Shown here in pieces: positions 1 through 7,465 of a stretch of 19,424 bases of DNA. This DNA is from S012-135 sp964423785 (lineage in GTDB: Bacteria > Desulfobacterota > Desulfobulbia > Desulfobulbales > S012-135). The first letter of the stretch is position 1, and every line of letters starts with the position of its first letter. The translations under genes and the position numbers were made by a program. The stretch spans positions 1 through 19,424 of the forward strand of contig CAYRGZ010000037.1 of the NCBI GenBank assembly GCA_964423785.1, given 5' to 3'. The notes under the pieces are model-generated. The model did no database searches and had not been told where the DNA came from. It worked only from the letters and a program-made list of their open reading frames with translations.

Positions 1-4
1 GCGC

Positions 5-1750
5 ATGAACGGTATGAGGACTTTCTGGAGAAGGAGAATACGAACCGGGGGATGGTTGCTGGTAGCGTCCCTGTTGCTCACGCTCGCCTTTGTACCGGCG
101 CCGGCTGCAGCCGCGGAGGGTTTGCGGATCGTGTTCCCGCCTGACAAGGTGGCGGTGCGTACCGATACCCTGCAGGTGGTGGGGCGAGCCGGCGGGGCTG
201 ACGGTACGGTGGAACTCACCGTGCAGAACGATGCCGGTTCCAGTACCGTACAGGCCGCCATCGAGAGAGACGCCTTTACGGCAACCGTCACCCTCGCTCC
301 GGGGCGCAACATCATAACGGTTGCCGGCGGCTCTTCCCGGGTCGTCCATCGACTGGTCGACAATGCCGACCCCCCGGCGGGGTTCTCCCTGTACTACACC
401 CATTCCAAGGGTATCCTCACCGTCACCTGCGACGACTGTCATCTCGTCGTGCTGCGCGAAAAGCCGGACTACCGTCACATCAAGCAGAAGTTTTCCTGTA
501 TCACGAGTGAATGTCATCCAAAGAAGAATGCGAAGGAGTTCCTGCATGGGCCTGTGGAGGACGGGTTTTGCGACGGGTGCCACACGCCGCACGGCACCAC
601 CAACCCCTTCTTTTTGAAGGATATCAATGCGGAGCTCTGTTATCGTTGTCATACGACAGAAAAAGAAACTTTTGCCGAGGGCACGGTCCATTTTCCGGTC
701 CGCAAAGGCGAGTGCCTCTCCTGCCACGATCCCCATGGCAGCGATTTCGAGTTCCACCTGAAACGCGGCAACATCCGCGAGTTGTGCGCCGCCTGTCACG
801 GCTACGACCGCCTGCGCCACAAGTACATGCACGAGCCGGTGGAGTCCGAGGACTGCATCGCCTGCCACAACCCGCATGCCTCTCCCAATAAATTTCTGCT
901 GTTCGAGCCGGGCAACGCCATGTGCTTTACCTGCCACGAACTCCGCAAGGAGGAGTTCGAAAGCAAATTCGTCCACGAACCGGTGAGGAAAGATTGTTCC
1001 CTGTGCCATGACCCGCATGGTTCGGAACTGGAGTATCATCTTCGAACCGAGGTGGATGACAAGGGACATTACATCGTGCCGGACAAGCCCTATCAGGCCA
1101 CCTGCCTGCGCTGCCATGCCAAGCTCGATCCTGATCTGGTGAAAACCATGCAAACCTCCAAGGTCAAACACAAACCGGTGGAAGAGGGCAAGTGCACCGC
1201 TTGCCACACCCCGCATTCCACTAACTACCCGAAGCAGTTGAAAGGGCCGGCGGCCGAAGTCTGTTATGCCTGTCACGAGAAAATAAAGGAGAAGATTACC
1301 GGGAGTATCTACCGGCACGGGCCGATACGGTCCAATGAGTGTTACCAGTGCCACCTGGTGCATGGCTCTCGGTATCGCAAACTGCTGCGGGATAAATTCT
1401 CGGGCAAGTTTTACGTCGGCTTCAAGCTCGACAATTACAAGCTCTGCTTCGATTGTCATAGTGCGAAGATCGTCACCGATCCCGACGATCCGGAGACCGG
1501 TTTCCGGGACGGCAAGGTCAACCTGCACTATGTGCATGTCAACCGGAAGAAGAAGGGCCGTAACTGCATCTCGTGCCACGATGTCCATGCCTCGAACCAG
1601 AAAAATCATATTCGCAGCAAGATTCCCTATCGGCGTCGGTTTTCCATATCGCTCGAATACACCGCCACCGAGACCGGCGGCGGCTGCGTGGTCGGTTGCC
1701 ACAAGCCGCGACGTTACGATCGGGTCAAACCGGTGGGGATGCAGCAGTAA
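5..1750 (+). CDS. Exported multihaem cytochrome c (16 candidate haem sites)
   Basis: Probable periplasmic or surface electron-transfer protein of 581 residues. A signal peptide is visible: arginine-rich start, hydrophobic stretch at about 17-30, and an Ala-rich cleavage site near residue 37. Residues about 38-118 look like a beta-sandwich/Ig-like domain without haem. From residue 142 onward there are 14 CXXCH motifs, the first at C142 and the last at C521. There is also one CX4CH (C165-C170-H171) and one CX3CH (C561-C565-H566). Many motifs are followed by PHG or PHA and preceded by 'H-x-PV', giving an internally repeated doubled-CXXCH (cytochrome c3/PF09699-like) array. ATG at 5 or at 14 could both start the protein. 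The window edge hides the ribosome binding site, so an upstream start cannot be excluded. The electron partner is unknown. The downstream redoxin-TPR gene, 82 bp away on the same strand, is probably co-expressed. Confidence 0.93.
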   Translation: MNGMRTFWRRRIRTGGWLLVASLLLTLAFVPAPAAAAEGLRIVFPPDKVAVRTDTLQVVGRAGGADGTVELTVQNDAGSSTVQAAIERDAFTATVTLAPGRNIITVAGGSSRVVHRLVDNADPPAGFSLYYTHSKGILTVTCDDCHLVVLREKPDYRHIKQKFSCITSECHPKKNAKEFLHGPVEDGFCDGCHTPHGTTNPFFLKDINAELCYRCHTTEKETFAEGTVHFPVRKGECLSCHDPHGSDFEFHLKRGNIRELCAACHGYDRLRHKYMHEPVESEDCIACHNPHASPNKFLLFEPGNAMCFTCHELRKEEFESKFVHEPVRKDCSLCHDPHGSELEYHLRTEVDDKGHYIVPDKPYQATCLRCHAKLDPDLVKTMQTSKVKHKPVEEGKCTACHTPHSTNYPKQLKGPAAEVCYACHEKIKEKITGSIYRHGPIRSNECYQCHLVHGSRYRKLLRDKFSGKFYVGFKLDNYKLCFDCHSAKIVTDPDDPETGFRDGKVNLHYVHVNRKKKGRNCISCHDVHASNQKNHIRSKIPYRRRFSISLEYTATETGGGCVVGCHKPRRYDRVKPVGMQQ

Positions 1751-1832
1751 CAGCCTTGGCTGGGACGACCGCGGTGGTGAACTGGCGAAATTGCAATCTG
1801 GTACGATTCTGACCAAAGGGGGGAAGGAAACG

Positions 1833-2891
1833 ATGCAGAGAAAAGGATGGCGCCGGTGGCAGGGATGGGTGTTCACGGTCTTGCTCGCCCTGGTACCGGT
1901 CCTGATTGTCGATGTGGCCACGGCGGAAGGGACGTTGCGCAACTTCAAACCGGGCGATCTGATGCCCGACATCAACCAGCCGCTCCTTGGATCGAGCAAA
2001 CGACTTTCCTTTTCGCCGGGACACGACAAGCCGGCGGCCCTGCTCTTTTTCTCTGTCCGCCCGGAGTTTCGCAAGAAACGGTCACTGGCTTTGCTTGCCG
2101 CCCTCGATGAGTTGGCCGGCAAGCTCGGTAATCGGGCCGCGGTGCTCGGAATCTTTTGTGACCGGAAGGGGGGCGGGATGGTCTCCGCCTTTCAAAAGGA
2201 GCGTGCTATCAAGATACCGATTGTCGACGATGGCAGGAAAGATGTGTATAACGCTTACGGCGTCTTCATGATGCCTCTGGTCGTAGTCCTGGACGGCAAG
2301 GGCGCCCTTTACGACGTCATTCCGTACACCTACAATATTCGGGAACTGGTGGAAGGAGACTTGCGGGTCTTGCTTGGGGACTGGACGAAGGAACAGTTCC
2401 AGGAACTCCTGGCTCCGAAAAAGAAAAAGCAGCTCTCCAAGGAAGACAAGGAATTTATCCGGCGGCTCGGTTACGGCCGGGTGATGGCCAGTCGCAAGAT
2501 GTACGACAAGGCGGCCCGGGAGTTTTCCATTGCCATTCAGCTGAAACCAAAGGCGGTGGAGGGGTACGTGGAACTCGGTTTCGCCCAGTTGGCCCTCAAG
2601 CGCTACGCCGAGGCCGAGGCCACCTTCCGCAAGGCGCTGTCCATCGATTCCGAGGCTGACGACGCCATCGCCGGCCACGGGCTTGCCCTGTATCACCTTG
2701 GCCGGGACGAGGAGGCCCTGACCGAGCTCGAGAACGCCATCATCGCCCCGGAGCCGCGGTTGGAGGTGATCATTACGCTGGCCGATCTGCACGAAAAGAA
2801 GGGGAACATCACCCGCGCCATGCGACTCAACAAGCTCGCCGTCTCCCGTCTTCTCACCATGTACGAACACCGCTGGCAGCAAAAGCACTAA
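1833..2891 (+). CDS. Exported thioredoxin-like/TPR protein lacking active-site cysteines
   Basis: 352 residues. A start at 1833 fits the purine-rich GGGAAGGA site at 1821-1828 and gives a signal peptide or membrane anchor (basic residues 3-8, hydrophobic 12-28, VATA-E near 31). Residues about 38-185 follow a peroxiredoxin/AhpC-TSA-type fold: 'NFKPGDLMPDI' start, the strand 'AALLFFSV', and a cis-proline-type 'MMPLVVV' at 146-152. The place where CxxC or a peroxidatic Cys normally sits reads FFSVRPEFRKK, so the catalytic cysteines are absent and the only Cys is C109. Residues about 205-340 contain roughly three TPR units, for example 'YVELGFAQLALKRYAEAEATF'. A scaffold or assembly role for the neighbouring multihaem cytochrome is an inference, not shown. 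Its stop codon overlaps the stop of the convergent lipoprotein gene. Confidence 0.88.
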   Translation: MQRKGWRRWQGWVFTVLLALVPVLIVDVATAEGTLRNFKPGDLMPDINQPLLGSSKRLSFSPGHDKPAALLFFSVRPEFRKKRSLALLAALDELAGKLGNRAAVLGIFCDRKGGGMVSAFQKERAIKIPIVDDGRKDVYNAYGVFMMPLVVVLDGKGALYDVIPYTYNIRELVEGDLRVLLGDWTKEQFQELLAPKKKKQLSKEDKEFIRRLGYGRVMASRKMYDKAAREFSIAIQLKPKAVEGYVELGFAQLALKRYAEAEATFRKALSIDSEADDAIAGHGLALYHLGRDEEALTELENAIIAPEPRLEVIITLADLHEKKGNITRAMRLNKLAVSRLLTMYEHRWQQKH

Positions 2892-3505
2892 CGACTGGTG
2901 GCACGGGCCGCCAAGACGGCATAGACATCCTGTTGGATAGCGGCCGACACCCGGGCCAGGGCACGGCTCATCGCCGCGGCCAGGGCGGCGGGATGGTGGC
3001 GGTCCAGCGGCTCCGTCTCCCGGTAAGTCTTCTGCAACAGTACCTGGGCTGGCCGGCGACCGTCGACCAGGTAGATGGCGATCTCCAGCACCGCCTGCCA
3101 GGGTTCTCCCCGTTCGTCTTCCAGGAATTCCACCACCGTTCCCCCCAGACTGCAGGTATGGGCCGCGGGCGCTCCGTCATCCAGCACTCCGGCGAAGAGT
3201 CGGCTGGCAGCAAGATCGCGGGCGAGCAGGAATTCCACCATCCGGGCCGGTTCGTTGAGCCAGCGGTGGTAGTGGAAGGGGCGGCGCTGGTTGTCCGCCT
3301 CCTGGTAGAGGATATTCCTGCCGGTGTACGGCGGCGCGGCGGTGAAGGGCATCACCCGGATGACCTCTTGCAGGGGAGGATCGCCGGGCGGCTCCACCTG
3401 GTATTCCAGGGTATAGAAGAACGGTTGCGGTGCGCGGCCCGGGGTGCAGGCCGCAACCAGTACGAGCAGGACGCAGCAACCGACGAGGGTAAGGTATCGC
3501 ATCAT
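2888..3505 (-). CDS. ABC-type transport auxiliary lipoprotein (PqiC/ABC_trans_aux-like)
   Basis: 205-residue predicted lipoprotein. The hydrophobic leader ends in a lipobox LVAAC with the lipidated Cys at residue 20. The mature start 'PFFYTLEY' matches the YxL-type opening strand of the ABC_trans_aux family (PF03886), members of which accompany MCE transport systems and sit in the outer membrane or periplasm. It is the last gene of the four-gene lipid-transport cassette. Its start region ATGATG at 3500-3505 overlaps the stop of the upstream MCE gene at 3502, so translational coupling is likely. Two tandem ATG codons make either residue a possible start. The family call rests on context plus the lipobox and the YTL motif, since sequence conservation in this family is low. 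Confidence 0.78.
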   Translation of the reverse strand: MMRYLTLVGCCVLLVLVAACTPGRAPQPFFYTLEYQVEPPGDPPLQEVIRVMPFTAAPPYTGRNILYQEADNQRRPFHYHRWLNEPARMVEFLLARDLAASRLFAGVLDDGAPAAHTCSLGGTVVEFLEDERGEPWQAVLEIAIYLVDGRRPAQVLLQKTYRETEPLDRHHPAALAAAMSRALARVSAAIQQDVYAVLAARATSR

Positions 3506-4509
3506 TGGGATTCCTCCAACGGACGGGGCGGCGGCGGAGCGCCGAACAGAATCTGGGATGGGCCAGCGGCCAGGTCATTCACCAACCGTTCCAGGGAGAT
3601 GGCGGTCCGGTTGATCGACTCGAGGGAGACGGCCATCTGCTGGCTGACCGTGGCGAGCTGCCAGCGGGCATCGGCGGTGAGGCCACCGGCCTGCTCCAGC
3701 ACCTGCCGGGCTGCGGCGAGGCTTTCGTCGAGGCCGGTTATCGCCCGGTGCAGGGCGGTACGGTTTTCGGCCAGTATTTCCTGAATATCGGCCACGGCGG
3801 TGTTGGTGGTGGTAAAGGTTGCTTCGGCCGCGTCGGCGGCCCGGCGCAAGGCGATGACGGTCTTTTCCGTCTCGGTCACCAGGTGCTGCAGATGGTCGGC
3901 GTCGAGCAGCCGGTTGGCGTTGTCCAGGGTGGTCCGCAGCTTGGCGGCCGTCTCTTGCAGTTTGAGGTCTTCGATTTCCCGGTTGGCGGTGTCGAGGAGC
4001 GTCTTGGCCCGTTCGGCGAGACCGGCCAGGTCGAGACGGTTGATGGTTTCGACGATCTCGTCGATACCCCGGAAGATCTCGCTGATCTCCGAGGGTTTTG
4101 AGGCGATGATGGGGTAGCGGGACGGAAAACCGAGTTTCGGGGACCGGCGCAGATCCTCCGGGGTGGCGCGGTCGAGTTCGATGAACATGGCGCCGGTGAT
4201 GCCCACCACCTTGAGCTGGGCGACGATGTCCTCTTCGAGGTCGAGTTCGGTATCGAGCAGCATGACCACCATGATGAGGCGCGCATCCGGAGCCACGGCG
4301 ATCTCCTTGACCCGGCCGACCGTGACCCCGCGGTACTTGACCGGCGAATCGATGGTGAGTCCCTGTACCGACTGGTCGAAGTAGGTGGCGTACAGGAGGC
4401 CCTCCTCGAAATAGCGGTTCATGCCGAGCCAGATGAGGGCGATGGTGGCGATGGTCATGCCGGCGGCCATGAAGAGGCCGACGTAGAACTGTTGTTTCTT
4501 CGAGGTCAT
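3502..4509 (-). CDS. MCE-domain (MlaD-like) lipid-transport substrate-binding protein
   Basis: 335 residues. One N-terminal membrane anchor lies at about 9-29. The MCE domain at about 38-115 carries the typical pattern VQGLTIDSPVKYRGVTVGRV at 48-67. A long, mostly helical, Thr/Ala/Glu/Leu-rich region at about 140-310 follows. MCE proteins form periplasmic hexameric rings that pass lipids between the permease and the outer membrane. This protein is much longer than E. coli MlaD (183 residues), and the extra C-terminal helical part could form a tube or needle as in longer MCE proteins (inference). It ends with a proline run near 325. The start overlaps the end of the ATPase gene by 4 bp (ATGA type). 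Confidence 0.92.
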   Translation of the reverse strand: MTSKKQQFYVGLFMAAGMTIATIALIWLGMNRYFEEGLLYATYFDQSVQGLTIDSPVKYRGVTVGRVKEIAVAPDARLIMVVMLLDTELDLEEDIVAQLKVVGITGAMFIELDRATPEDLRRSPKLGFPSRYPIIASKPSEISEIFRGIDEIVETINRLDLAGLAERAKTLLDTANREIEDLKLQETAAKLRTTLDNANRLLDADHLQHLVTETEKTVIALRRAADAAEATFTTTNTAVADIQEILAENRTALHRAITGLDESLAAARQVLEQAGGLTADARWQLATVSQQMAVSLESINRTAISLERLVNDLAAGPSQILFGAPPPPRPLEESQ

Positions 4510-5270
4510 GGCGCGGTACTTGGCCTCCGCTTGAAGAAGTTCTGTACCCAGGGATTCTGGTGGTGATCGCGCAGCCAGCGGGGATCGCCGGATGCAATGA
4601 TCCCCCGGGTGCCTTTGTCGAGCATGATGACCCGCTGGGCGATGGCGAAGATGCTGGCCAGTTCGTGGGTGACGATGACCATGGTGGTGTTCAAGGTCTC
4701 GTTGAGGGCGATGATCAGGTCGTCCATTTCCGCCGAGGTGAGCGGGTCGAGGCCGGCAGAGGGTTCGTCGAAAAAGAGGATCGCCGGGTTCAGGGCCAGG
4801 GCACGAGCCAGCGCGGCCCGTTTGCGCATGCCGCCGGACAGTTCGCCGGGATAGTGGTTCTCGAAGCCGGTCAGGCCCACCAGCGACAGCTTGATACGTA
4901 CCAGGTCGTCGATCTGCGATCGGGAGAGGTCGGTGTCGTTCTCCACGGGCAATGCTATGTTCTCGGCCAGCGTCATGGAGGAAAAGAGAGCGCCGCCCTG
5001 GAAAAGCACCCCGATGTCGCGGAGCACTACCCTCCGTGCCGCCTCGTCGGTGCCGGTGATGTCGACACCGTTGATGCGGATGGTACCGGCCAGCGGGGGC
5101 TGCAACCCGATGAGATGGCGCAGCAGGGTGCTCTTGCCGCAGCCGCTGCCGCCCAGAATGACAAACCGCTCACCGCGGTTGACGGTAAAGGAAACATTTT
5201 CCAGGATGACGGTGTCGGCGCCGTAGCCGGCGGTAAGATCACGCACTTCTATGGCCGGGTGTTCGTGCAT
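4506..5270 (-). CDS. mlaF: MlaF-like ABC transporter ATPase for lipid transport
   Basis: 254 residues forming a complete ABC ATPase. Walker A is GGSGCGKST at 40-48, the Q-loop is Q91, the signature is LSGGMRKR at 144-151, Walker B is ILFFDEP at 164-170 followed by SAGLDP, and the H-loop is H202. The LSGGMRKR form of the signature is typical of the MlaF/Ttg2A group that energises MCE systems. It acts on the cytoplasmic face with the adjacent STAS-MlaE permease. The start lies one base after the permease stop (TGAGATG) and the stop overlaps the MCE gene start, so the proteins are probably made in step. Confidence 0.95.
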   Translation of the reverse strand: MHEHPAIEVRDLTAGYGADTVILENVSFTVNRGERFVILGGSGCGKSTLLRHLIGLQPPLAGTIRINGVDITGTDEAARRVVLRDIGVLFQGGALFSSMTLAENIALPVENDTDLSRSQIDDLVRIKLSLVGLTGFENHYPGELSGGMRKRAALARALALNPAILFFDEPSAGLDPLTSAEMDDLIIALNETLNTTMVIVTHELASIFAIAQRVIMLDKGTRGIIASGDPRWLRDHHQNPWVQNFFKRRPSTAP

Positions 5271-5271
5271 C

Positions 5272-6405
5272 TCATTCCCAGTAGCGCAAGATCACCGCGA
5301 AGACCGAGTCGGCCAGCACGATGGCGAAGATGGCGGTGACCACCGCCGAGGTGGTGGCCCGGCCGACGGCGTCGGCGCCGCCGCGGACCTGGAAGCCGCG
5401 CAGGCAACCGATCCAGGCGATGAGGGCGGCGAAGACGACGCTTTTGCCCACGCCCCAGAACACGTCGAACAGGTCCAGGGTGTCGATGGTCTGGTTGATA
5501 TAGCCGTACACGGTCAGGTCGAGCATGCCGATGCCCACCAGCATGCCGCCGACGATGGCGAAGAGATCCGAGAACAGGGTCAGCATGGGCACCACCAGCA
5601 GGGTGGCGACCATCTTCGGCATGGTGAGAAAGTAGAGGGGATCGAAGCCCATGACCGTCAGCGCGTCGATCTCCTCGTTGATCTGCATGGTACCGATCTC
5701 CGCCGCATAGGCAGATCCGGAACGGCCGGCGACGATGATCGCCGTCATGATCGGACCGAGTTCCCGGGTCATGGCCAGTCCCACCAGCGAGGCGACGTAG
5801 ATGTTGGCCCCGAACTGCTGGAGCTGGACCGAGGACATGAACGCCATGATCAGGCCGAGCAGAAAGCTGATCAGGCCGACGATGGGTAGGGCATTCACGC
5901 CGGTACGCTGCATGGTGAGGATGCAGTCGCTCCAGCGCAGCGATCGCGGCCGGCGCAGAAAGCGGCCGACGTTGGCCACCGCGGCGCCCAGGAATTCGAG
6001 CATGAAGGAGAGGTCGGCCAGATGGCGCAGCACCGCGCCGCCGAGGATGACGAAGATGTTGGCCCGCCGCTTGCGTCCGGCCGGCTGCTGCCGGAGCCGG
6101 ACCTGGTCCCAGTGATAGAGACGCAGGGTGTCGGCAATGGGGGCTGGCACGTTGGCAAGGCTGAAGGCGGCGGTGCGTTTTGCTGCCTGCCGCTCGAGAT
6201 CGAGGAGCACGGTGAGGCCGTAGTCGTCGATGGATGTAAGGCCGGCACAGTCGACCACGATGCGGGTCGGCCGTGCGCCGACGAGCAGCCGCCGGCTTTC
6301 GCGCAGCATGGCGGCGGCATTGGCCGCCGTCAGCCGGCCCTGGAGGTGGAGGGTGAGGGTGCCGTCGGCAAGGGATTTACGAATACTACCGGCTTCTGGT
6401 ATCAT
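5272..6405 (-). CDS. mlaE: STAS-MlaE fusion permease of MCE lipid transporter
   Basis: 377 residues with an N-terminal STAS domain (about 7-100, with 'RIVVDCAGLTSIDDYGLTVL' at 48-67). This is followed by an MlaE/TtgB permease domain (about 120-377) with hydrophobic segments near 172-190, 216-228, 266-292, 322-336 and 352-372. The family hallmark RELGPIMTAIIVAGRSGSAY begins at residue 214 and EEIDALTVMG lies at 244-253. In E. coli the STAS protein MlaB is separate; here it is fused, as in many Proteobacteria. The frame stays open upstream to 6600, but that extension would run into the DUF2905 gene on the other strand. The ATG at 6405 directly before the STAS domain is therefore chosen. No convincing Shine-Dalgarno precedes it. 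Confidence 0.92.
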   Translation of the reverse strand: MIPEAGSIRKSLADGTLTLHLQGRLTAANAAAMLRESRRLLVGARPTRIVVDCAGLTSIDDYGLTVLLDLERQAAKRTAAFSLANVPAPIADTLRLYHWDQVRLRQQPAGRKRRANIFVILGGAVLRHLADLSFMLEFLGAAVANVGRFLRRPRSLRWSDCILTMQRTGVNALPIVGLISFLLGLIMAFMSSVQLQQFGANIYVASLVGLAMTRELGPIMTAIIVAGRSGSAYAAEIGTMQINEEIDALTVMGFDPLYFLTMPKMVATLLVVPMLTLFSDLFAIVGGMLVGIGMLDLTVYGYINQTIDTLDLFDVFWGVGKSVVFAALIAWIGCLRGFQVRGGADAVGRATTSAVVTAIFAIVLADSVFAVILRYWE

Positions 6406-6499
6406 GACACCGGGTTCACCGTAGCAGGTTTCCCCAGCCTTGGCAACAGCGCTTGCCAGACCGCTGAAAAACGGGCTGTTATCCACGGAGGCAAGGAAG

Positions 6500-6700
6500 A
6501 TGGCACGAATGCTCGTCGTTGTCGGGATCATCCTCATCGTGCTCGGCCTCGCCTGGCCGCTCATCGTCAAATTGCCCCTGGGCCGGTTGCCCGGCGACAT
6601 TGTCGTCCGCCGGGAGAATTTCAGTTTCTATTTCCCGCTCGCCTCCTGTCTTCTCGTCAGTATTGTCCTCTCCCTCCTCCTGTGGCTCTTTCGCCGCTAG
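6500..6700 (+). CDS. DUF2905 small two-helix membrane protein
   Basis: 66 residues. Two membrane segments (about 3-20 and 43-62) flank the conserved-looking loop LGRLPGDIVVRRENFSFYFP, and the protein ends in WLFRR. This layout and length match the DUF2905 family, which has no established function. ATG at 6500 is preceded by GGAGG at 6487-6491 with good spacing, which favours it over the in-frame ATG at 6440. It is divergent from the lipid-transport cassette and 107 bp upstream of the sirohaem reductase. Its role is unknown. Confidence 0.85.
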   Translation: MARMLVVVGIILIVLGLAWPLIVKLPLGRLPGDIVVRRENFSFYFPLASCLLVSIVLSLLLWLFRR

Positions 6701-6807
6701 TCGTTGCATGGCAGTGGGCACAGCGGGGAGAAGGAAAGGTGGTTTGCGGGCATGAGAACGTTTGCTTGACGACAGGAAGAACAGAAACCCAGAAGGAGGA
6801 AAAGGAG

Positions 6808-7461
6808 ATGCCGGAAACACCCCGCGGCGCCATTTTGCAGCGTGACAAGGAGACCTACGCCATCGTGCCCCGCACGCCGGTGGGGATGGTGAGCCCGGAG
6901 ACCCTCGAGGCCATCGCCCGGGTGGTGCGCAAGTACGAAATCCCCATCGTCAAGATCACCTCGGGCCAGCGACTTGCCCTGGTGGGGATGCGCGGTGAGG
7001 ACGTGGAGCGCATCTGGCAGGACCTGAAGATGGACGTCGGCCGGGCGGTCGAGCTTTGCCTGCACTACGTCCAGGCCTGTCCCGGCAACTCGGTCTGCCG
7101 ATTCGGGGTACAGGATTCCTTAGGGCTCGGTATGGAGCTGGAGGAGCGGTATGCGGGCATCGACCTGCCCGCCAAGCTCAAGATCGGTGTGTCTGGCTGC
7201 CCGATGTCCTGCGCCGAGAGTTACCTGCGCGACATCGGCTGTATCGGTCGGGCCAAGGGCTGGCTGGTCACCTTCGGGGGCAATGCCGGCGGCCGGCCGC
7301 GCATCGCCGACGAGGTGGCCCGCAATCTCTCCCGTGACGACGCCATCGCCCTGGTCGGCCGGCTGGTGGAGTTCTATCGTCAGGAGGGCAAGCGCAAGGA
7401 GCGCACCGCCCGGCTGGTGGACCGGATCGGCATTGAGGCGGTGAAGAAGGCCGTTCTGTAA
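6808..7461 (+). CDS. Small sirohaem/4Fe-4S sulfite (nitrite) reductase-like protein
   Basis: 217 residues. Residues about 15-75 form the ferredoxin-like half-domain (NIR_SIR_ferr) and the remainder the sirohaem/4Fe-4S half. Four cluster cysteines are visible as C91-X5-C97 (ACPGNSVC) and C131-X3-C135 (GCPMSC), the CX5C...CX3C arrangement of sulfite and nitrite reductases. One-copy proteins of this size resemble the low-spin 'assimilatory-type' sulfite reductase described from Desulfovibrio. The physiological electron donor and true substrate cannot be told from sequence. A strong AAGGAGGA at 6793-6800 fixes the ATG at 6808; the frame is open far upstream but antisense to the permease gene. The stop lies 4 bp from the stop of the convergent MutS-like gene. 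Confidence 0.9.
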   Translation: MPETPRGAILQRDKETYAIVPRTPVGMVSPETLEAIARVVRKYEIPIVKITSGQRLALVGMRGEDVERIWQDLKMDVGRAVELCLHYVQACPGNSVCRFGVQDSLGLGMELEERYAGIDLPAKLKIGVSGCPMSCAESYLRDIGCIGRAKGWLVTFGGNAGGRPRIADEVARNLSRDDAIALVGRLVEFYRQEGKRKERTARLVDRIGIEAVKKAVL

Positions 7462-7465
7462 CGGA

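Noticed and set aside
1751..1762. Inverted repeat CAGCC-TT-GGCTG after the cytochrome gene as a terminator
   Set aside because: The loop is too short, no T-run follows, and the next gene on the same strand is close and probably co-transcribed.
6453..6482. TTGCCA-18-TGTTAT as a promoter for DUF2905
   Set aside because: Transcription would begin inside the gene's own Shine-Dalgarno sequence, so it is an unlikely promoter.
6022..6807. Possible N-terminal extension of the sirohaem reductase frame
   Set aside because: It is antisense to the permease gene and overlaps DUF2905; a strong ribosome binding site and the family N-terminus place the start at 6808.
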